Shown here: piece after piece, positions 33,683-44,894 of the stretch | How positions within the stretch are numbered: the stretch's first letter is position 1 | Layout of the letters: every line of letters begins with the position of its first letter | NCBI GenBank assembly: GCA_018606645.1 | Contig: JAGVRI010000011.1 | Coordinates: forward strand, 65,346-129,345 | Origin: Chloroflexota bacterium | Lineage (GTDB): Bacteria; Chloroflexota; Anaerolineae; JAAYZQ01 | Length of the DNA: 64,000 nt | Direction of reading: 5' to 3' | The notes under the pieces: generated by a model | Databases searched by the model: none | What the model was told of the DNA's origin: nothing | What the model saw: the letters and a program-made list of their open reading frames with translations, nothing else | Translations under genes and position numbers: made by a program

Positions 33683-35356
33683 TTAGATCAGGTCCTCATC
33701 CCGCATGGCACTCCAACCCCAGAAGTCACCTGTATGAGCCGTGCCATACCGGGCATGCATTTCCTCCAGCGCTTTACGGACCTCTTCGGTTACGGCCTGG
33801 CGCCGGCGGCCAGCCTGACGCGCGGCTAACAGACGGTTCAGAGCAAAGACATACGCTTTGGCGCTGGCCACAATGGTATCGGTATCGGCCCCCCGCCCCA
33901 GGAAAATCCGGCTTTCCACCTTACCCGTATCTCCCAGCGGCACATCGCCCCGGATCCGAATCGCAACCTTGGCCAATGCATCCACCCCTTCAGTGAGAGC
34001 CTGTACCGAGAACTCCACCAGTTCGTTCGGGATGTTCACCACGCTATCAATGGCTTTGAACGTGGCATCAATCGGGCCATTGCCCCGCTGCACTGCCCAC
34101 ACCGGTTCTCCTTCTGGTCCCTCGAGGCAGACCGCGGCAATCGGCAAAGTGTGAGTGCCACAGACTACCTGAACCTGCAGCAATTCATAGGTTTCTTCCA
34201 TAAAGACTGAGGTCTCGCCACTGACAATCCCTTCCAGGTCGCGGATCTCCAGTTCAGGCTTTTTCTTTGCCATCTCCCGGAACCGATTATAGACCCGCTC
34301 GAATTCGTCGTCGCTCAACGTATAGCCCAGCTCTCGAAGGCGGCGGCGTAGCCCTTCCCGCCCGGTCAGCAGGGGTACCTGAACCCTGGCTTCCACAATG
34401 CCAATCTCGTGCGGATCCAGCACCTCTTCCTCAGTCCGTCCCCGTAACACTCCATTTTGATACATCCCTGATGTGTAAGCAAACGCTTTGTCGCCGACAA
34501 TCGCCTTGTTCGGCTGCACCGGAAGGCCGGTGAGGTGGCTGACCAACTGGCTGGCCGGGTAGATGAGCCGGGTGTCGAGATCCGTGTCCAGACCCAGCAC
34601 CTGCCGACGGGCGCGGAGGGTCATGACGATCTCTTCCAGGCAGGCATTGCCGGTTCGCTCCCCAATGCCGTTGACCGCACATTCGACCTGTCGGGCTCCG
34701 TTGAGCAATGCCTCCAATGCATTCGCCGTGGCCATTCCCAGATCGTTATGGCAGTGAACCCCGATCACCGCTCTGTCAATATTGGACACATTCTCCCGGA
34801 TTCCGCGGACCAGCGCTCCCCACTCAGAGGGCAGGTAGAACCCGACAGAATCGGCGATATTCACCGTCGTAGCCCCTGCCTCAATCACCGCCTCAAGAAC
34901 CCGATACAGGTATTCCGGGTCGGCGCGGCAGGCATCCGCCGCATAGTATTGGACATCATCCACATACCGGCGCGCGTAGCGGACGGCCTGTGCAGCCATG
35001 TCCAACGCTGCCTCGCGGCTCGTTTTCAATTTACCCACCACATAGGAATCGGACACGCCCAGTCCCACTTGAATGCGTGGGTGGGCGGCTCCCTTTAAAG
35101 AAGCCAGCGCCACATCAATGTCTTCCTCGCGGGCGCGGGCCATAACACAAACCACACTGTCCCGGATGCCGGTCACCAGCTTGCGCACCGTCTCAAATTG
35201 GCGCGGCGAGGAGACCGGGAATCCCGCCTGGATCACATCGACCTTCATCCGCTCCAACAGACGGGCAATTTCGAGTTTCTCTTCAGGATTCAGACCTACC
35301 GTAGGAGACTGGCCTCCGCCATAAATGGTTGCATCAAAGATTTTGACTTTTTCCAT
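33683..35356 (-). CDS. 2-isopropylmalate-synthase-like protein lacking key catalytic residues
   Basis: 557 residues with the full LeuA layout: TIM barrel, linker and C-terminal leucine-binding (LeuA dimer) domain with GRGADTDTIVASAKAYVFALNRLL. The overall similarity to the intact LeuA encoded at 39992-41575 is high, yet active-site motifs are altered. The [11 protein letters not shown] motif reads DATIYGGGQSP, losing the catalytic Arg (Y12), the metal-ligand Asp (G13) and the Glu (G15). YYAEDA reads YYAADA, losing a Glu (A140). SGIHQDG reads SGMYQNG, losing a His (Y299). The metal-binding pair in [10 protein letters not shown] (H201, H203) remains. It is unlikely to be an ordinary synthase. 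It has its own promoter 76 bp upstream. A regulatory partner or a new activity is possible, but both are inference. Confidence 0.8.
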   Translation of the reverse strand: MEKVKIFDATIYGGGQSPTVGLNPEEKLEIARLLERMKVDVIQAGFPVSSPRQFETVRKLVTGIRDSVVCVMARAREEDIDVALASLKGAAHPRIQVGLGVSDSYVVGKLKTSREAALDMAAQAVRYARRYVDDVQYYAADACRADPEYLYRVLEAVIEAGATTVNIADSVGFYLPSEWGALVRGIRENVSNIDRAVIGVHCHNDLGMATANALEALLNGARQVECAVNGIGERTGNACLEEIVMTLRARRQVLGLDTDLDTRLIYPASQLVSHLTGLPVQPNKAIVGDKAFAYTSGMYQNGVLRGRTEEEVLDPHEIGIVEARVQVPLLTGREGLRRRLRELGYTLSDDEFERVYNRFREMAKKKPELEIRDLEGIVSGETSVFMEETYELLQVQVVCGTHTLPIAAVCLEGPEGEPVWAVQRGNGPIDATFKAIDSVVNIPNELVEFSVQALTEGVDALAKVAIRIRGDVPLGDTGKVESRIFLGRGADTDTIVASAKAYVFALNRLLAARQAGRRRQAVTEEVRKALEEMHARYGTAHTGDFWGWSAMRDEDLI

Positions 35357-35431
35357 GACTTTCCCTCTCCATAATCTAACGTCTCACCGACTTTTTCATG
35401 GAATCCATCTTATAGCATCAAAGACACATTC

Positions 35432-35460
35432 ATTCTAGGCTATCCACACAAAAATGTCAA
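35432..35460 (-). promoter_or_regulatory. Promoter for the LeuA-like gene
   Basis: Minus-strand TTGACA, 17-bp spacer, TAGAAT in the 125-bp gap after cimA. It suggests that the LeuA-like gene can be transcribed separately from the ilv-leu operon. Confidence 0.65.
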
Positions 35461-35481
35461 GGCTTTGAACGGACCGCTGGG

Positions 35482-37047
35482 TCATTCGCTTTTTGCGTTC
35501 AGCAGGGCGTACTCCAGGCTGTCAGCCAAAGCCTGCCAACTGGCCTCAATGATGTTGGTCGAGCTGCCCACCGTGCTCCAGACCTTGGAACCATCGGTCG
35601 AGTCAATGAGCACTCGCGTCTGGGCCGCTGTACCGGCCTCACCGTCCAGAATGCGCACCTTATAGTCGGTCAGGTGGACCTTGGCCAACTCTGGATAGAA
35701 AGGAAGCAGCGCCTTCCGCACTGCGGCGTCCAGAGCGTTTACCGGCCCATTGCCATCCGCCGCCGTATGCATGACCTCATTTCCTACCCGGACCTTGACC
35801 GTAGCCTCAGCCGCCATGTTACTACTATGGCTGCCCCGTACCAGCACATGGAAATCGAGCAATTCAAAAGGCGGCACATATCCCGGCCGGGTACGACGGA
35901 TGAGAAGTTCGACCGAACCTTCGGCACCCTCGAACTGGAAGCCCTGGTTCTCCAATTCTTTGATCCGTCGCAACACCTGGTGCGTCTGAGCGGTACCCCC
36001 GGCCAGTTCCAGGCCGAACTCGCGGGCTTTGTAGACGATGTTGCTCTTGCCGGCCAGCTCAGAAACCACGACCCGACTATGATTGCCGACCAGAACCGGA
36101 TCGATATGCTGATAGCTTCGTTCGCACTTGACCAGTGCGTTCACGTGCATACCACCCTTGTGGGCAAAGGCGCTGCGACCCACGTACGGCTGATGAGAGG
36201 GCAGGCTCAGATTGGCCAGCTCGCTCACATATCGGGCCGTCTCGGACAGAAGGCGCAACTGCTCGTCGGTAACACACTCATACCCCATCTTGAGCTTCAG
36301 AGCCGGGATAATCGAGCATAGATTTGCGTTTCCACACCGTTCACCGTAGCCGTTGATCGTGCCTTGTACATGCACTACCCCCATCTGCACCGCTGTCAAC
36401 GAGTTGGCGACCGCCGTCTCACTGTCGTTGTGAGCGTGGATACCGAGGGGAGCGGTCGTAGCACGTTGCACCTCCTGGACGATGGCGGCAATGGTCGAAG
36501 GGAGAGACCCACCATTCGTGTCGCACAGCACCAGCACATCCGCCCCCGCCTCCTCGGCTGCCGCCAGAGTCCTCAGGGCGTACTCCGGATCGGCCTGAAA
36601 TCCATCGAAAAAGTGCTCAGCATCGTAGATGACTTCTTTGCCCCGTTGCTTGAGATAGCGGACGCTATCGGCGATCATCCGCAGGTTTTCCTCGAGAGAG
36701 GTATTCAGGACGTGGCGAACATGCAAATCCCAGCTCTTTCCGACCACGGCCACGGTGCGGGTACCAGCAGTGATGAGCGCCTGGATATTGGCATCATCCT
36801 CAACCGCTGTGCCGGCCCGACGGGTGCTGCCAAAGGCAGCGATCGTCGCCTGTTTCAGATCCAGCTCCGACGCCCGTTCAAAGAACGCCATGTCCTTAGG
36901 ATTGGACCCGGGCCATCCGCCTTCTATATAGGCTACCCCGAGCCGATCCAGCCGCTGGGCGATCTTGAGCTTATCCTCAACCGAAAAGGAGATGCCCTCT
37001 TGCTGGCAGCCATCGCGCAGCGTCGTGTCGTACAAAATGATTCTCAT
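35482..37047 (-). CDS. cimA: (R)-citramalate synthase
   Basis: 521 residues. Condenses pyruvate with acetyl-CoA to citramalate, giving a threonine-independent route to 2-oxobutyrate and isoleucine. The intact catalytic motif [26 protein letters not shown], metal-binding [14 protein letters not shown], and [13 protein letters not shown] are those of the CimA branch rather than LeuA ([11 protein letters not shown] is diagnostic). A C-terminal regulatory domain follows ([14 protein letters not shown] to the end). LeuCDB encoded upstream can process citramalate as they do isopropylmalate. The start at 37047 has AAGGAG rather far upstream (about 13 bases). Confidence 0.92.
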   Translation of the reverse strand: MRIILYDTTLRDGCQQEGISFSVEDKLKIAQRLDRLGVAYIEGGWPGSNPKDMAFFERASELDLKQATIAAFGSTRRAGTAVEDDANIQALITAGTRTVAVVGKSWDLHVRHVLNTSLEENLRMIADSVRYLKQRGKEVIYDAEHFFDGFQADPEYALRTLAAAEEAGADVLVLCDTNGGSLPSTIAAIVQEVQRATTAPLGIHAHNDSETAVANSLTAVQMGVVHVQGTINGYGERCGNANLCSIIPALKLKMGYECVTDEQLRLLSETARYVSELANLSLPSHQPYVGRSAFAHKGGMHVNALVKCERSYQHIDPVLVGNHSRVVVSELAGKSNIVYKAREFGLELAGGTAQTHQVLRRIKELENQGFQFEGAEGSVELLIRRTRPGYVPPFELLDFHVLVRGSHSSNMAAEATVKVRVGNEVMHTAADGNGPVNALDAAVRKALLPFYPELAKVHLTDYKVRILDGEAGTAAQTRVLIDSTDGSKVWSTVGSSTNIIEASWQALADSLEYALLNAKSE

Positions 37048-37075
37048 CCGCCGCTGCCCTCTCCTTTCAGCCGCA

Positions 37076-38167
37076 TCAAGTGCCGCTCCCCTGGGCGCTT
37101 AACGCACCGACCACCAGATCTCCCATCTGTTGGGTGGTCACCACGGGTTGACCTGGAACAGCGATGTCTGCCGTCCGATAGCCCGCTTCCAGAACCCTGC
37201 CCACCGCATTTTCGATTGCCTTGGCTTCCCTTTCCCTTCGCAGTGAATACCGACAAAGCATGGCAACACTCAAGATCGCAGCCAACGGGTTCGCGATGCC
37301 CTTTCCGGCAATGTCCGGGGCCGAGCCGTGCACCGGCTCGAACAAGCCCAATCGCCCTTCACCGAGTGAAGCCGATGGCAACATACCCATCGAACCGGCC
37401 AGTACAGAGGCCTCATCGCTCAAGATATCGCCAAACATGTTCTCGGTCAGGATCACGTCAAAGTCACGAGGATGTCGCATGAGATGCATCGCCGCTGCAT
37501 CCACCAGCATGTGTTGCAGCACCACATCGGGATAGTCTCGAGCCACCTGATCCACTACCCTCCGCCACAGCCGAGAGCAGGCCAGCACGTTAGCCTTGTC
37601 CACAGAGGTGACTTTCCGCTTTCGGCGTTGCGCAGCCTGAAACGCAATCCGAGCGATGCGTTCTACTTCGTTTCGGTGGTAGATCATCGTATCAACCGCC
37701 CGCTGATCGCTTTCCACCCGGGGTTCTCCAAAATAGATCCCTCCGGTCAATTCCCGGATCACAATACAGTCGGTGCCCTGGACGATCTCGGGTCGCAAGG
37801 GAGAAGCAGAGGCCAGGGCCGGATGCACCCACACCGGTCGCAGATTGGCAAACAATTCGAAGGTCTTGCGCAGGGCCAGTAACGCTTGCTCCGGGCGAAT
37901 CCTGGACCTGGGATCGTCGTACCGAGGATCTCCTACCGCTCCCAGAAGGATCGCATCCGCACTTTGACAGAGCGCCAACGTTTCGTCAGGAAGAGGGCGG
38001 CCAGTCTGATCGATGGCTGCCGCTCCCACCAACCCGTGCCGTAGCTCAACGTGCCATCCGAACCGCTCAGCGACAGCCCGCAACACCTTTTCCGCCTCGG
38101 CGATGACCTCCTGGCCGATCCCGTCACCGGGTAAGACGGCGATGACATATCTGGTTTGCTGCGTCAT
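37076..38167 (-). CDS. leuB: 3-isopropylmalate dehydrogenase
   Basis: 363 residues; NAD-dependent oxidative decarboxylase of the isocitrate/isopropylmalate dehydrogenase family. Motifs: [106 protein letters not shown] and [19 protein letters not shown]. It can also act on 3-methylmalate in the citramalate route. ATG overlaps the leuD stop by 4 bp. Confidence 0.95.
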   Translation of the reverse strand: MTQQTRYVIAVLPGDGIGQEVIAEAEKVLRAVAERFGWHVELRHGLVGAAAIDQTGRPLPDETLALCQSADAILLGAVGDPRYDDPRSRIRPEQALLALRKTFELFANLRPVWVHPALASASPLRPEIVQGTDCIVIRELTGGIYFGEPRVESDQRAVDTMIYHRNEVERIARIAFQAAQRRKRKVTSVDKANVLACSRLWRRVVDQVARDYPDVVLQHMLVDAAAMHLMRHPRDFDVILTENMFGDILSDEASVLAGSMGMLPSASLGEGRLGLFEPVHGSAPDIAGKGIANPLAAILSVAMLCRYSLRREREAKAIENAVGRVLEAGYRTADIAVPGQPVVTTQQMGDLVVGALSAQGSGT

Positions 38168-38697
38168 TGCCGAACCTCGTCCTGACTCACATTGGGTTTC
38201 CGGGCAGCCTTCAGCCGTTGACGGGTATATGGCACCAGGCCACCTGACTCGATGATCGCCATCATGAACGGCGGATACGGTTCCACCCGAAAAACCCGCC
38301 CCGTCGTCAGATTCCGCACCTGACCGCTTTCCAGATCGACCTCAATTTGGTGACCATCCTCCACATCTTGCACTGCCGCCGGGCACTCCAGGATCGGTAG
38401 GCCAATGTTAATGGCATTCCGATAGAAGATACGGGCAAAGCTGCGCGCGATCACGCAGCTTACCCCCGCTCCCTTGATAGCCAGTGGCGCATGTTCCCGG
38501 GATGAACCACAGCCAAAGTTCTCGCCAGCGACGATCACATCTCCCGGCTGCACCAGAGTAGCAAACTTTGGATCCAGATCCTCCAGGCAGTGGCGGGCCA
38601 GTTCCTCCATGACAGAAGTGTTAAGATAACGGGCGGGGATAATGACATCCGTGTCCACGTGATCCCCATATTTCCACACTCGACCGGTGATTCGCAT
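38164..38697 (-). CDS. leuD: 3-isopropylmalate dehydratase small subunit
   Basis: 177 residues of the swivelling aconitase C-terminal domain, near the short archaeal/LeuD2 length. Begins [21 protein letters not shown], the hallmark of this subclass, and contains [44 protein letters not shown] with the substrate-binding GSSRE motif. Pairs with LeuC, whose gene ends 4 bp upstream. GGAG lies before the ATG. Confidence 0.95.
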   Translation of the reverse strand: MRITGRVWKYGDHVDTDVIIPARYLNTSVMEELARHCLEDLDPKFATLVQPGDVIVAGENFGCGSSREHAPLAIKGAGVSCVIARSFARIFYRNAINIGLPILECPAAVQDVEDGHQIEVDLESGQVRNLTTGRVFRVEPYPPFMMAIIESGGLVPYTRQRLKAARKPNVSQDEVRQ

Positions 38698-38701
38698 ACA
38701 T

Positions 38702-39964
38702 TCACTCCAATTCTGAAGGATGAATGATCCGGCCAGCCACCGCGCTGGCAGCGGCTACTGCCGGCCCGGCCAGGTATACCTCGCTGTCCGGATGTCCCAT
38801 GCGCCCTCGAAAGTTGCGGTTGGTCGTGCTCACCGCTCTCTCACCCGCCGCCAGCACCCCCATGTGCCCACCCAGACAGGGCCCACAGGTAGGCGTACTC
38901 ACCGCCGCTCCCGCCTCGATAAACACCTCCAGCAAACCCTCGCGCAGCGCATCCAGGTAGACCTGCGGTGAACCCGGGATGATGATACAGCGCACGTCCC
39001 GATGCACCGATCGCCCACGGAGGACCTCCGCAGCCACACGGAGGTCCTCCAGCCAACCGTTGGTACAGGAACCGATCACCACCTGGTCAACCGGTACTTC
39101 CACAACTTGAGTCACCGGTCGGGTGTTTGCCGGGAGGTGAGGAAAAGCCACCTGGGGCTCCAGATGGCTCACCTCGATCTCGATCACCTGCTGGTACGTA
39201 GCGTCGGCATCTGGCTCATACACGCGATACGGCCTTGCCGCCCGCCCGCCCAGGTAGGCCAGCGTGGTCTGATCGACCGGGAAAAGCCCAGCCTTTGCCC
39301 CGGCTTCGATGGCCATATTGGCCATGGTAAACCGACCCGCCATCGGCAACGCCGCCACCACTGGGCCGCCGAACTCGATCGCTTTGTACCGCGCTCCATC
39401 CACCCCGATCTGTCCAATCGTATGGAGGATCAGATCTTTGCCTCCAACCCAGGGCTGGAGTTGACCGTGATACACGATGCGCATCGTCTCGGGCACCCGC
39501 ATCCAGACCCGTCCGGTGGCCATCGCCACGGCAATGTCCGTGCTGCCCATGCCGGTGGCAAAGGCTCCCAGGGCGCCGTAGGTGCAGGTGTGAGAATCTG
39601 CGCCAACTACCACATCCCCAGGCACAACCAACCCCTGCTCCGGCAAGAGCACATGTTCAATACCCATCCGTCCGACATCATAGTAATGCACCAGCTTCTG
39701 GGCATGGGCAAACTGACGGATGACAAGAGACTGCTGCGCTGAAGGAATGTCTTTGTTCGGCACAAAATGGTCAGCGACGATCACTACCCGGGCCGGGTCA
39801 AACACCCTCTCCACCCCCAGCTTCTCGAACTCTCGGATTGCCAAGGGGGCCGTGATATCATTGCTGAGAACCAGATCGACCGCTACATCAACGAACTGTC
39901 CCGGATGAACCTCCTCCAGACCGGCGTGGTCAGCCAGGATCTTCTCAGTTAGCGTGTGGCCCAT
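38702..39964 (-). CDS. leuC: 3-isopropylmalate dehydratase large subunit
   Basis: 420 residues from ATG 39964 (AGGAGA upstream; the track ORF adds nine spurious residues). Aconitase-family subunit holding the [4Fe-4S] cluster. Motifs: [53 protein letters not shown] with the first cluster Cys, and the other two Cys in ISSCTNG-like [13 protein letters not shown] and [16 protein letters not shown]. The length and subclass fit the LeuC/LeuD pair of archaea and many bacteria. Works on isopropylmalate and probably on citramalate from CimA. Confidence 0.95.
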   Translation of the reverse strand: MGHTLTEKILADHAGLEEVHPGQFVDVAVDLVLSNDITAPLAIREFEKLGVERVFDPARVVIVADHFVPNKDIPSAQQSLVIRQFAHAQKLVHYYDVGRMGIEHVLLPEQGLVVPGDVVVGADSHTCTYGALGAFATGMGSTDIAVAMATGRVWMRVPETMRIVYHGQLQPWVGGKDLILHTIGQIGVDGARYKAIEFGGPVVAALPMAGRFTMANMAIEAGAKAGLFPVDQTTLAYLGGRAARPYRVYEPDADATYQQVIEIEVSHLEPQVAFPHLPANTRPVTQVVEVPVDQVVIGSCTNGWLEDLRVAAEVLRGRSVHRDVRCIIIPGSPQVYLDALREGLLEVFIEAGAAVSTPTCGPCLGGHMGVLAAGERAVSTTNRNFRGRMGHPDSEVYLAGPAVAAASAVAGRIIHPSELE

Positions 39965-39991
39965 CCCTCTTTCTCCTGGTCTCAGGTCCAC

Positions 39992-41575
39992 TCAGTTCTG
40001 CCTGGCCGCTTCGCGACGGGCAGCGATAAGACGGTTCAGAGCAAACATGTACGCCTTGGCGCTGGCCACGACAATGTCCGTGTCAGAGCCACGCCCGCTG
40101 AACACGCGGCGTTCTACCCCGTTCTCTGTCACCGGTTCATCGGCCTGAATGCGGATCGTAACCCGACCTACCGCATCAATCCCCTCCGTCACCGCCTGGA
40201 TCGAAAACTCGATCAGCTCGTTGGGTTCGCCAATGACCCGGTTGATGGCTCGATAGACCGCATCGACCGGGCCGGTGCCATGATCGGCGTCACAGTAGAC
40301 TCGCCCGTCAGGCCCTCGGATGCTCACGGTGGCCGTAGGAATGCTGTGGTCACCACAGGTGACCTGGACGTGCTCCAGGTGATAGGTTTCCTCAAAGAAC
40401 ATCTGAACCTCATCGGCGACAATCGCTTCCAGGTCTCGGGTGTCCACTGTCTTTTTCTTGTCGGCTACCTCCAGGAAACGTTCGTACACCCGCTCAAACT
40501 GGGACTCATCCAACAGATATCCCAGTTCGGTCAGGCGATGTCGTAGCCCGGCGCGGCCTGAACGGGCGGAGAGCACGATCTCCGAGTCCGGCACGCCTAC
40601 ATCCCGTGGATTGATGATCTCATAGGTGGTCCGTTCCTTCAGAACCCCATCCTGATGGATGCCCGAGGAGTGGGCAAAGGCGTTGGCCCCGACGATGGCC
40701 TTGTTCGGTTGCACCGGGATACCGGTCAACTGACTCACCAGCCGGCTGACCGGATAGATGCGCCGGGTGTTGATCCGGGTTTCCAGGCCAAACAGATCGC
40801 GGCGGGTGCGCAGGGCCATGACCACCTCCTCTAGAGAGCAGTTGCCGGCCCGTTCGCCAATGCCATTGACCGTCACCTCTACCTGGCGTGCGCCGGCCCG
40901 CACCGCAGCCAGCGTATTGGCTGTCGCCATTCCCAGATCGTTGTGGCAGTGGACCGATAGCGTAGCACGGTGGATGTTCGGCACATGTTCGATGATCCCG
41001 CGAATCAGCCTCCCAAACTCATCGGGCGTACTGTAGCCGGTGGTATCTGGGATATTAACCACCGTCGCACCGGCGTCAATCACTGCCTCCACCACTCGAT
41101 ACAGGTATTCCGGTTCAGCCCGGCCTGCATCTTCGGCATAGTACTGCACATCCTCCACAAACTGCTTGGCATACCGGACTGCCTCTACCCCCCATTGCAG
41201 AGCTTCGTCCCGCGTGGTGCGCAGCTTATGTTTGATGTGAATATCAGAGACACCCAGCCCGGTATGGATGCGGGGGCGGGCCGCGCCACGCAGTGCTTCC
41301 GCCGCCACTTCGATATCCTGACGGTTGGCGCGCGTCAGACCGCAGATGACACATTCCCGGATTTCCTGGGAAATGCGCTGCACGGCCCGAAAGTCCCCCG
41401 GCGAAGAGATCGGAAACCCCGCCTCGATGACATCTACCCCCATTTCCTCCAGAGCGTGGGCGATCTCCACCTTTTCATTCACATTCAGAGCAGCTCCGGG
41501 CGATTGTTCCCCATCGCGCAGAGTCGTGTCAAAGATGATCACACGTTCGGTCCCGCGTATCGCATCCTCGGTCAT
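39992..41575 (-). CDS. leuA: 2-isopropylmalate synthase
   Basis: 527 residues from ATG 41575, seven bases after AGGAG; the ATG two codons earlier is the alternative. Intact catalytic motifs: [16 protein letters not shown] (Arg and metal Asp), [31 protein letters not shown] (metal His pair) and [15 protein letters not shown]-terminal leucine-feedback domain ends with [26 protein letters not shown]. First committed step of leucine synthesis from 2-oxoisovalerate made by IlvD. The nearby LeuA-like gene (33683-35356) is its degenerate paralogue. Confidence 0.95.
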   Translation of the reverse strand: MTEDAIRGTERVIIFDTTLRDGEQSPGAALNVNEKVEIAHALEEMGVDVIEAGFPISSPGDFRAVQRISQEIRECVICGLTRANRQDIEVAAEALRGAARPRIHTGLGVSDIHIKHKLRTTRDEALQWGVEAVRYAKQFVEDVQYYAEDAGRAEPEYLYRVVEAVIDAGATVVNIPDTTGYSTPDEFGRLIRGIIEHVPNIHRATLSVHCHNDLGMATANTLAAVRAGARQVEVTVNGIGERAGNCSLEEVVMALRTRRDLFGLETRINTRRIYPVSRLVSQLTGIPVQPNKAIVGANAFAHSSGIHQDGVLKERTTYEIINPRDVGVPDSEIVLSARSGRAGLRHRLTELGYLLDESQFERVYERFLEVADKKKTVDTRDLEAIVADEVQMFFEETYHLEHVQVTCGDHSIPTATVSIRGPDGRVYCDADHGTGPVDAVYRAINRVIGEPNELIEFSIQAVTEGIDAVGRVTIRIQADEPVTENGVERRVFSGRGSDTDIVVASAKAYMFALNRLIAARREAARQN

Positions 41576-41609
41576 AGGCATTCTCCTGACTCCAGTCTCT
41601 CTGAGAGCC

Positions 41610-42605
41610 TTATTTTGGATTGAGCCAGGGCATCATCGCCCGCAACTGGCGGCCGACTCGCTCGATCAGGTGCTCCCTCTCCCGCTGACGCATCGTATTG
41701 AAGAAGGGCCGGCCAGCCTGGTTCTCCAGGATCCAGGATCGGGCATAGCTGCCATCCTGCACCTCGGCCAGGATGCGGCGCATCTCTGCCCGCGTTTCTT
41801 CGGTAATGATCCGTTTCCCGGCCGTGTAATCGCCGTGCTCTGCCGTATCACTGACCGAATACCGCATGTAGCTCAGGCCACCTTGCTGGATCAGGTCCAC
41901 AATCAGTTTGAGTTCATGCAAACATTCAAAGTATGCGATCTCGGGCTGGTAACCGGCTTCCACCAACGTGTCAAATCCCGCCTTGATCAGCTCGGTGACC
42001 CCCCCGCACAACACTGCCTGTTCGCCAAATAGATCGGTCTCGGTCTCCTCGGCAAAGGTGGTCTCGATCACACCGGCCCGCGTGCAACCGATCCCCCAGG
42101 CATAGGCCAGCGCCACCGCTTTGGCCTGCCCGCTCACATCCTGGTGAACGGCCAACAACGCCGGGGTACCAAATCCCTCCTGATACAGCTCCCGCAAGCG
42201 ATGACCGGGTGACTTGGGGGCGATCATGCTGACATCCACATTCGCCGGCGGCACAATCTGATGATAGCGGATATTAAAGCCGTGAGCGAACATCAAGGTA
42301 TCGCCCGGGTTCAGATTCGGGGCGATCGCTTCCCGGTACAACGGGGGCTGAGCCGGCTCCGGCACCAGGACCATGACGATGTTTGCCCAGGCAACCGCCT
42401 CGGCCACCGGCTTAACCACCAACCCAGCCTCCTCGGCGGCAGCCCACGACCGACTCCCCTCGTACAGACCAACCACAACCTGACATCCGCTGTCTTTGAG
42501 GTTCAAGGCATGGGCATGGCCCTGACTTCCATACCCGATCACCGCGATCCTCTTGTCCGATAGAAGCTTTGGATCTGCATCCCGGTCGTAATAGATGTTA
42601 GCCAT
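41610..42605 (-). CDS. ilvC: Ketol-acid reductoisomerase
   Basis: 331 residues, class I (short) form. Rossmann motif [35 protein letters not shown] for [20 protein letters not shown], the metal ligands in [31 protein letters not shown], and [34 protein letters not shown]. Converts acetolactate or acetohydroxybutyrate to the dihydroxy acids used by IlvD. AAAGGAGG lies before the ATG. Third step of the ilv-leu operon, between ilvN and leuA. Confidence 0.97.
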   Translation of the reverse strand: MANIYYDRDADPKLLSDKRIAVIGYGSQGHAHALNLKDSGCQVVVGLYEGSRSWAAAEEAGLVVKPVAEAVAWANIVMVLVPEPAQPPLYREAIAPNLNPGDTLMFAHGFNIRYHQIVPPANVDVSMIAPKSPGHRLRELYQEGFGTPALLAVHQDVSGQAKAVALAYAWGIGCTRAGVIETTFAEETETDLFGEQAVLCGGVTELIKAGFDTLVEAGYQPEIAYFECLHELKLIVDLIQQGGLSYMRYSVSDTAEHGDYTAGKRIITEETRAEMRRILAEVQDGSYARSWILENQAGRPFFNTMRQREREHLIERVGRQLRAMMPWLNPK

Positions 42606-42637
42606 TGGTTATTCCTCCTTTATGTTAAATATTGGAT

Positions 42638-43168
42638 TTACTTACTTTCAGATGTGGCTTGCGGGGCATCATCCGGCTCATCGCTGTGGCCGTTCCCACC
42701 TCGCACCATGGCCACCCGGCCAGTCCGGGCCAGCTCTTCGATGCCGTACGGCCGCAGCAGGCCGATCAGTGAGTTCACCTTCTCCTCTGGCCCGGTAATC
42801 TCAACGGTTAACGATGTCGCACTGACGTCAACGATCCTGGCCCGAAACACATTCGCTAGTTCCATGATCTCAGTTCGCGTGCCGGCCGTAGCTTTGACCT
42901 TGATCAAAGCCAGCTCGCGGATCACCGTCGGCTGATGGGTCACGTTGAATACCTGAGTCACGTTGATCAGCTTTTCCAGTTGGTGGATCACCTGATCCAC
43001 CACGCGCTCATCGCCCTCTACCACAACGGTCATGCGCGAAATCCCAGGGGTTTCGCTATGCCCCACGCTCAAGCTCTCAATGTTGTAGTTGCGCCGACGG
43101 AACAACCCCGACACCCGGTTAAGCACACCTGGCTTGTCCTCCATCAACGCCACCACCGTATGCTTCAT
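42638..43168 (-). CDS. ilvN: Acetolactate synthase small (regulatory) subunit
   Basis: 176 residues. N-terminal ACT domain [48 protein letters not shown] that binds valine or leucine, followed by the second conserved domain [10 protein letters not shown] to [32 protein letters not shown]. Regulates and activates IlvB, whose gene ends 14 bp upstream. GAGGAGG precedes the ATG. Confidence 0.95.
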   Translation of the reverse strand: MKHTVVALMEDKPGVLNRVSGLFRRRNYNIESLSVGHSETPGISRMTVVVEGDERVVDQVIHQLEKLINVTQVFNVTHQPTVIRELALIKVKATAGTRTEIMELANVFRARIVDVSATSLTVEITGPEEKVNSLIGLLRPYGIEELARTGRVAMVRGGNGHSDEPDDAPQATSESK

Positions 43169-43182
43169 CTTGTCCTCCTCGC

Positions 43183-44874
43183 TTAGCCCTGCTCAGATGC
43201 TTCAGGCCGCCGGATCATGGTGTGGATCGGCGCACCCGGCGCCACCATCGGATAGACGTTCTCTTCCTGCACGATCCGAAAGTCGATCAAGAACGGACCA
43301 TCGCTGTGAACCGCTCGGGCAATGGCTGGCTCCACCTCGCTCTTTTCCCGCACGGTCAAGCCTGGAATGCCGTACGCCGCAGCCACCTGGGCAAAATCGG
43401 GCCCCAGGAGTGGCGTGCCGGAATAGCGTCCTTCGAAGAACAACTGCTGCCACTGGCGAACCATGCCCAGATAGCCGTTGTTCAAAATAGCTATTTTGAT
43501 CGGTAGCTTTTCCTGGACCACCGTCGCCAGTTCCTGGATGTTCATTTGAAATCCTCCATCGCCAGCCGTTACCCACACCTGTTCGTGGGGCAGACCAAAT
43601 TGAACGCCAATGGCCGCTGGCAGAGCAAATCCCATGGTTCCTAACCCTCCGGACGAAATCAGAGCCCGGCGCCGATGGTGAATAAAGTATTGCGCTTCCC
43701 ACATCTGGTTCTGTCCAACATCCGAAACAACGACGACATTGCCCTGCGTCGCGTACCAGAGCTGGCGGATCACATATTGAGGGACCAAGTCATCAGACTC
43801 CCGCCCAAGTATGTCTCGCTTGGCCGAGTCTTCACGCCACTCCCCAATTCGAGCCAGCCACTCATCCCGATTGCGCTCCTCCACCAGTGGGATGAGGGCC
43901 GGCAGCACATCTTTCAGATCGCCCACAAGCGCCAGGTCCACAACCACGTTCTTGTTGATCTCGGCCGAATCAATGTCCACGTGGATGATCCGTGCCTGCC
44001 GGCCAAACTGACTGACCGGTCCGGTTAGGCGATCATCAAAGCGGCATCCCAGGGAGACGATCAGATCCGCTTCGCTCATCGCCAGATTGGTGTACGCTTC
44101 GCCGTGCATGCCAGCCATGCCCAGACAAAGGGGGTGCGTTTCAGGGATAGCGCCGATCCCCAACAGAGTCGTGACCACCGGAACATTCGCCTTCTCAACC
44201 AACTGGACCAGGGCATGTTCGGCGCCAGCCAGGATCACTCCATGGCCGGCAATCAGCAAAGGTCGCCGGGCCTCATTCAGCATCCGGGCCGCTTGTTGCA
44301 CCGGCGAGGAGATATCGTTTCTCGGGACCCGGTGACCAGGAAGATGCACCTCGTCGGGATATTGATACTCGCCCTGTGCCGCCTGGACATCCTTGGCGAT
44401 GTCAATCAGAACCGGGCCAGGCCGGCCGGTGCGGGCAATGTGAAACGCCTGCTTGATCACCACCGGCAGCTCTCGGATATCGGTGACCAGATAGTTGTGC
44501 TTGGTAATGGGCAGCGTAATGCCGGTGATGTCAACTTCTTGAAAGGCATCGGTGCCGATAAACGGCGTGGCGACCTGCCCGGTGATCGCCACCACTGGCG
44601 AAGAATCCATGTAGGCGGTGGCCAGGCCGGTAACCAGATTGGTCGCCCCCGGACCCGAAGTAGCCAGGCAGACCCCAACCTTCCCGGTCGCCCGGGCGTA
44701 CCCGTCGGCCGCATGCGCGGCTGCCTGTTCATGACGCATCAACACATGGTGGATCGGGTATTCAGGCAAGGCATGGTAGAGGTGGATCACCGCCCCACCC
44801 GAAATGCCAAAGACGGTATCCACCCCCTCGCGCACCAGGCTCTCCCATACCATTTGTGCTCCGGTCAGTCTCAT
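43183..44874 (-). CDS. ilvB: Acetolactate synthase large (catalytic) subunit
   Basis: 563 residues, TPP-dependent. N-terminal domain [36 protein letters not shown] with the catalytic Glu in [24 protein letters not shown]. The middle domain has the FAD-related region. The C-terminal TPP/Mg motif is [42 protein letters not shown]. Makes 2-acetolactate from two pyruvates, or acetohydroxybutyrate from pyruvate and 2-oxobutyrate. AAGGAGG precedes the ATG. Follows ilvD by 20 bp. Confidence 0.96.
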   Translation of the reverse strand: MRLTGAQMVWESLVREGVDTVFGISGGAVIHLYHALPEYPIHHVLMRHEQAAAHAADGYARATGKVGVCLATSGPGATNLVTGLATAYMDSSPVVAITGQVATPFIGTDAFQEVDITGITLPITKHNYLVTDIRELPVVIKQAFHIARTGRPGPVLIDIAKDVQAAQGEYQYPDEVHLPGHRVPRNDISSPVQQAARMLNEARRPLLIAGHGVILAGAEHALVQLVEKANVPVVTTLLGIGAIPETHPLCLGMAGMHGEAYTNLAMSEADLIVSLGCRFDDRLTGPVSQFGRQARIIHVDIDSAEINKNVVVDLALVGDLKDVLPALIPLVEERNRDEWLARIGEWREDSAKRDILGRESDDLVPQYVIRQLWYATQGNVVVVSDVGQNQMWEAQYFIHHRRRALISSGGLGTMGFALPAAIGVQFGLPHEQVWVTAGDGGFQMNIQELATVVQEKLPIKIAILNNGYLGMVRQWQQLFFEGRYSGTPLLGPDFAQVAAAYGIPGLTVREKSEVEPAIARAVHSDGPFLIDFRIVQEENVYPMVAPGAPIHTMIRRPEASEQG

Positions 44875-44894
44875 ATCCGCTCCTCCTTCACCAT

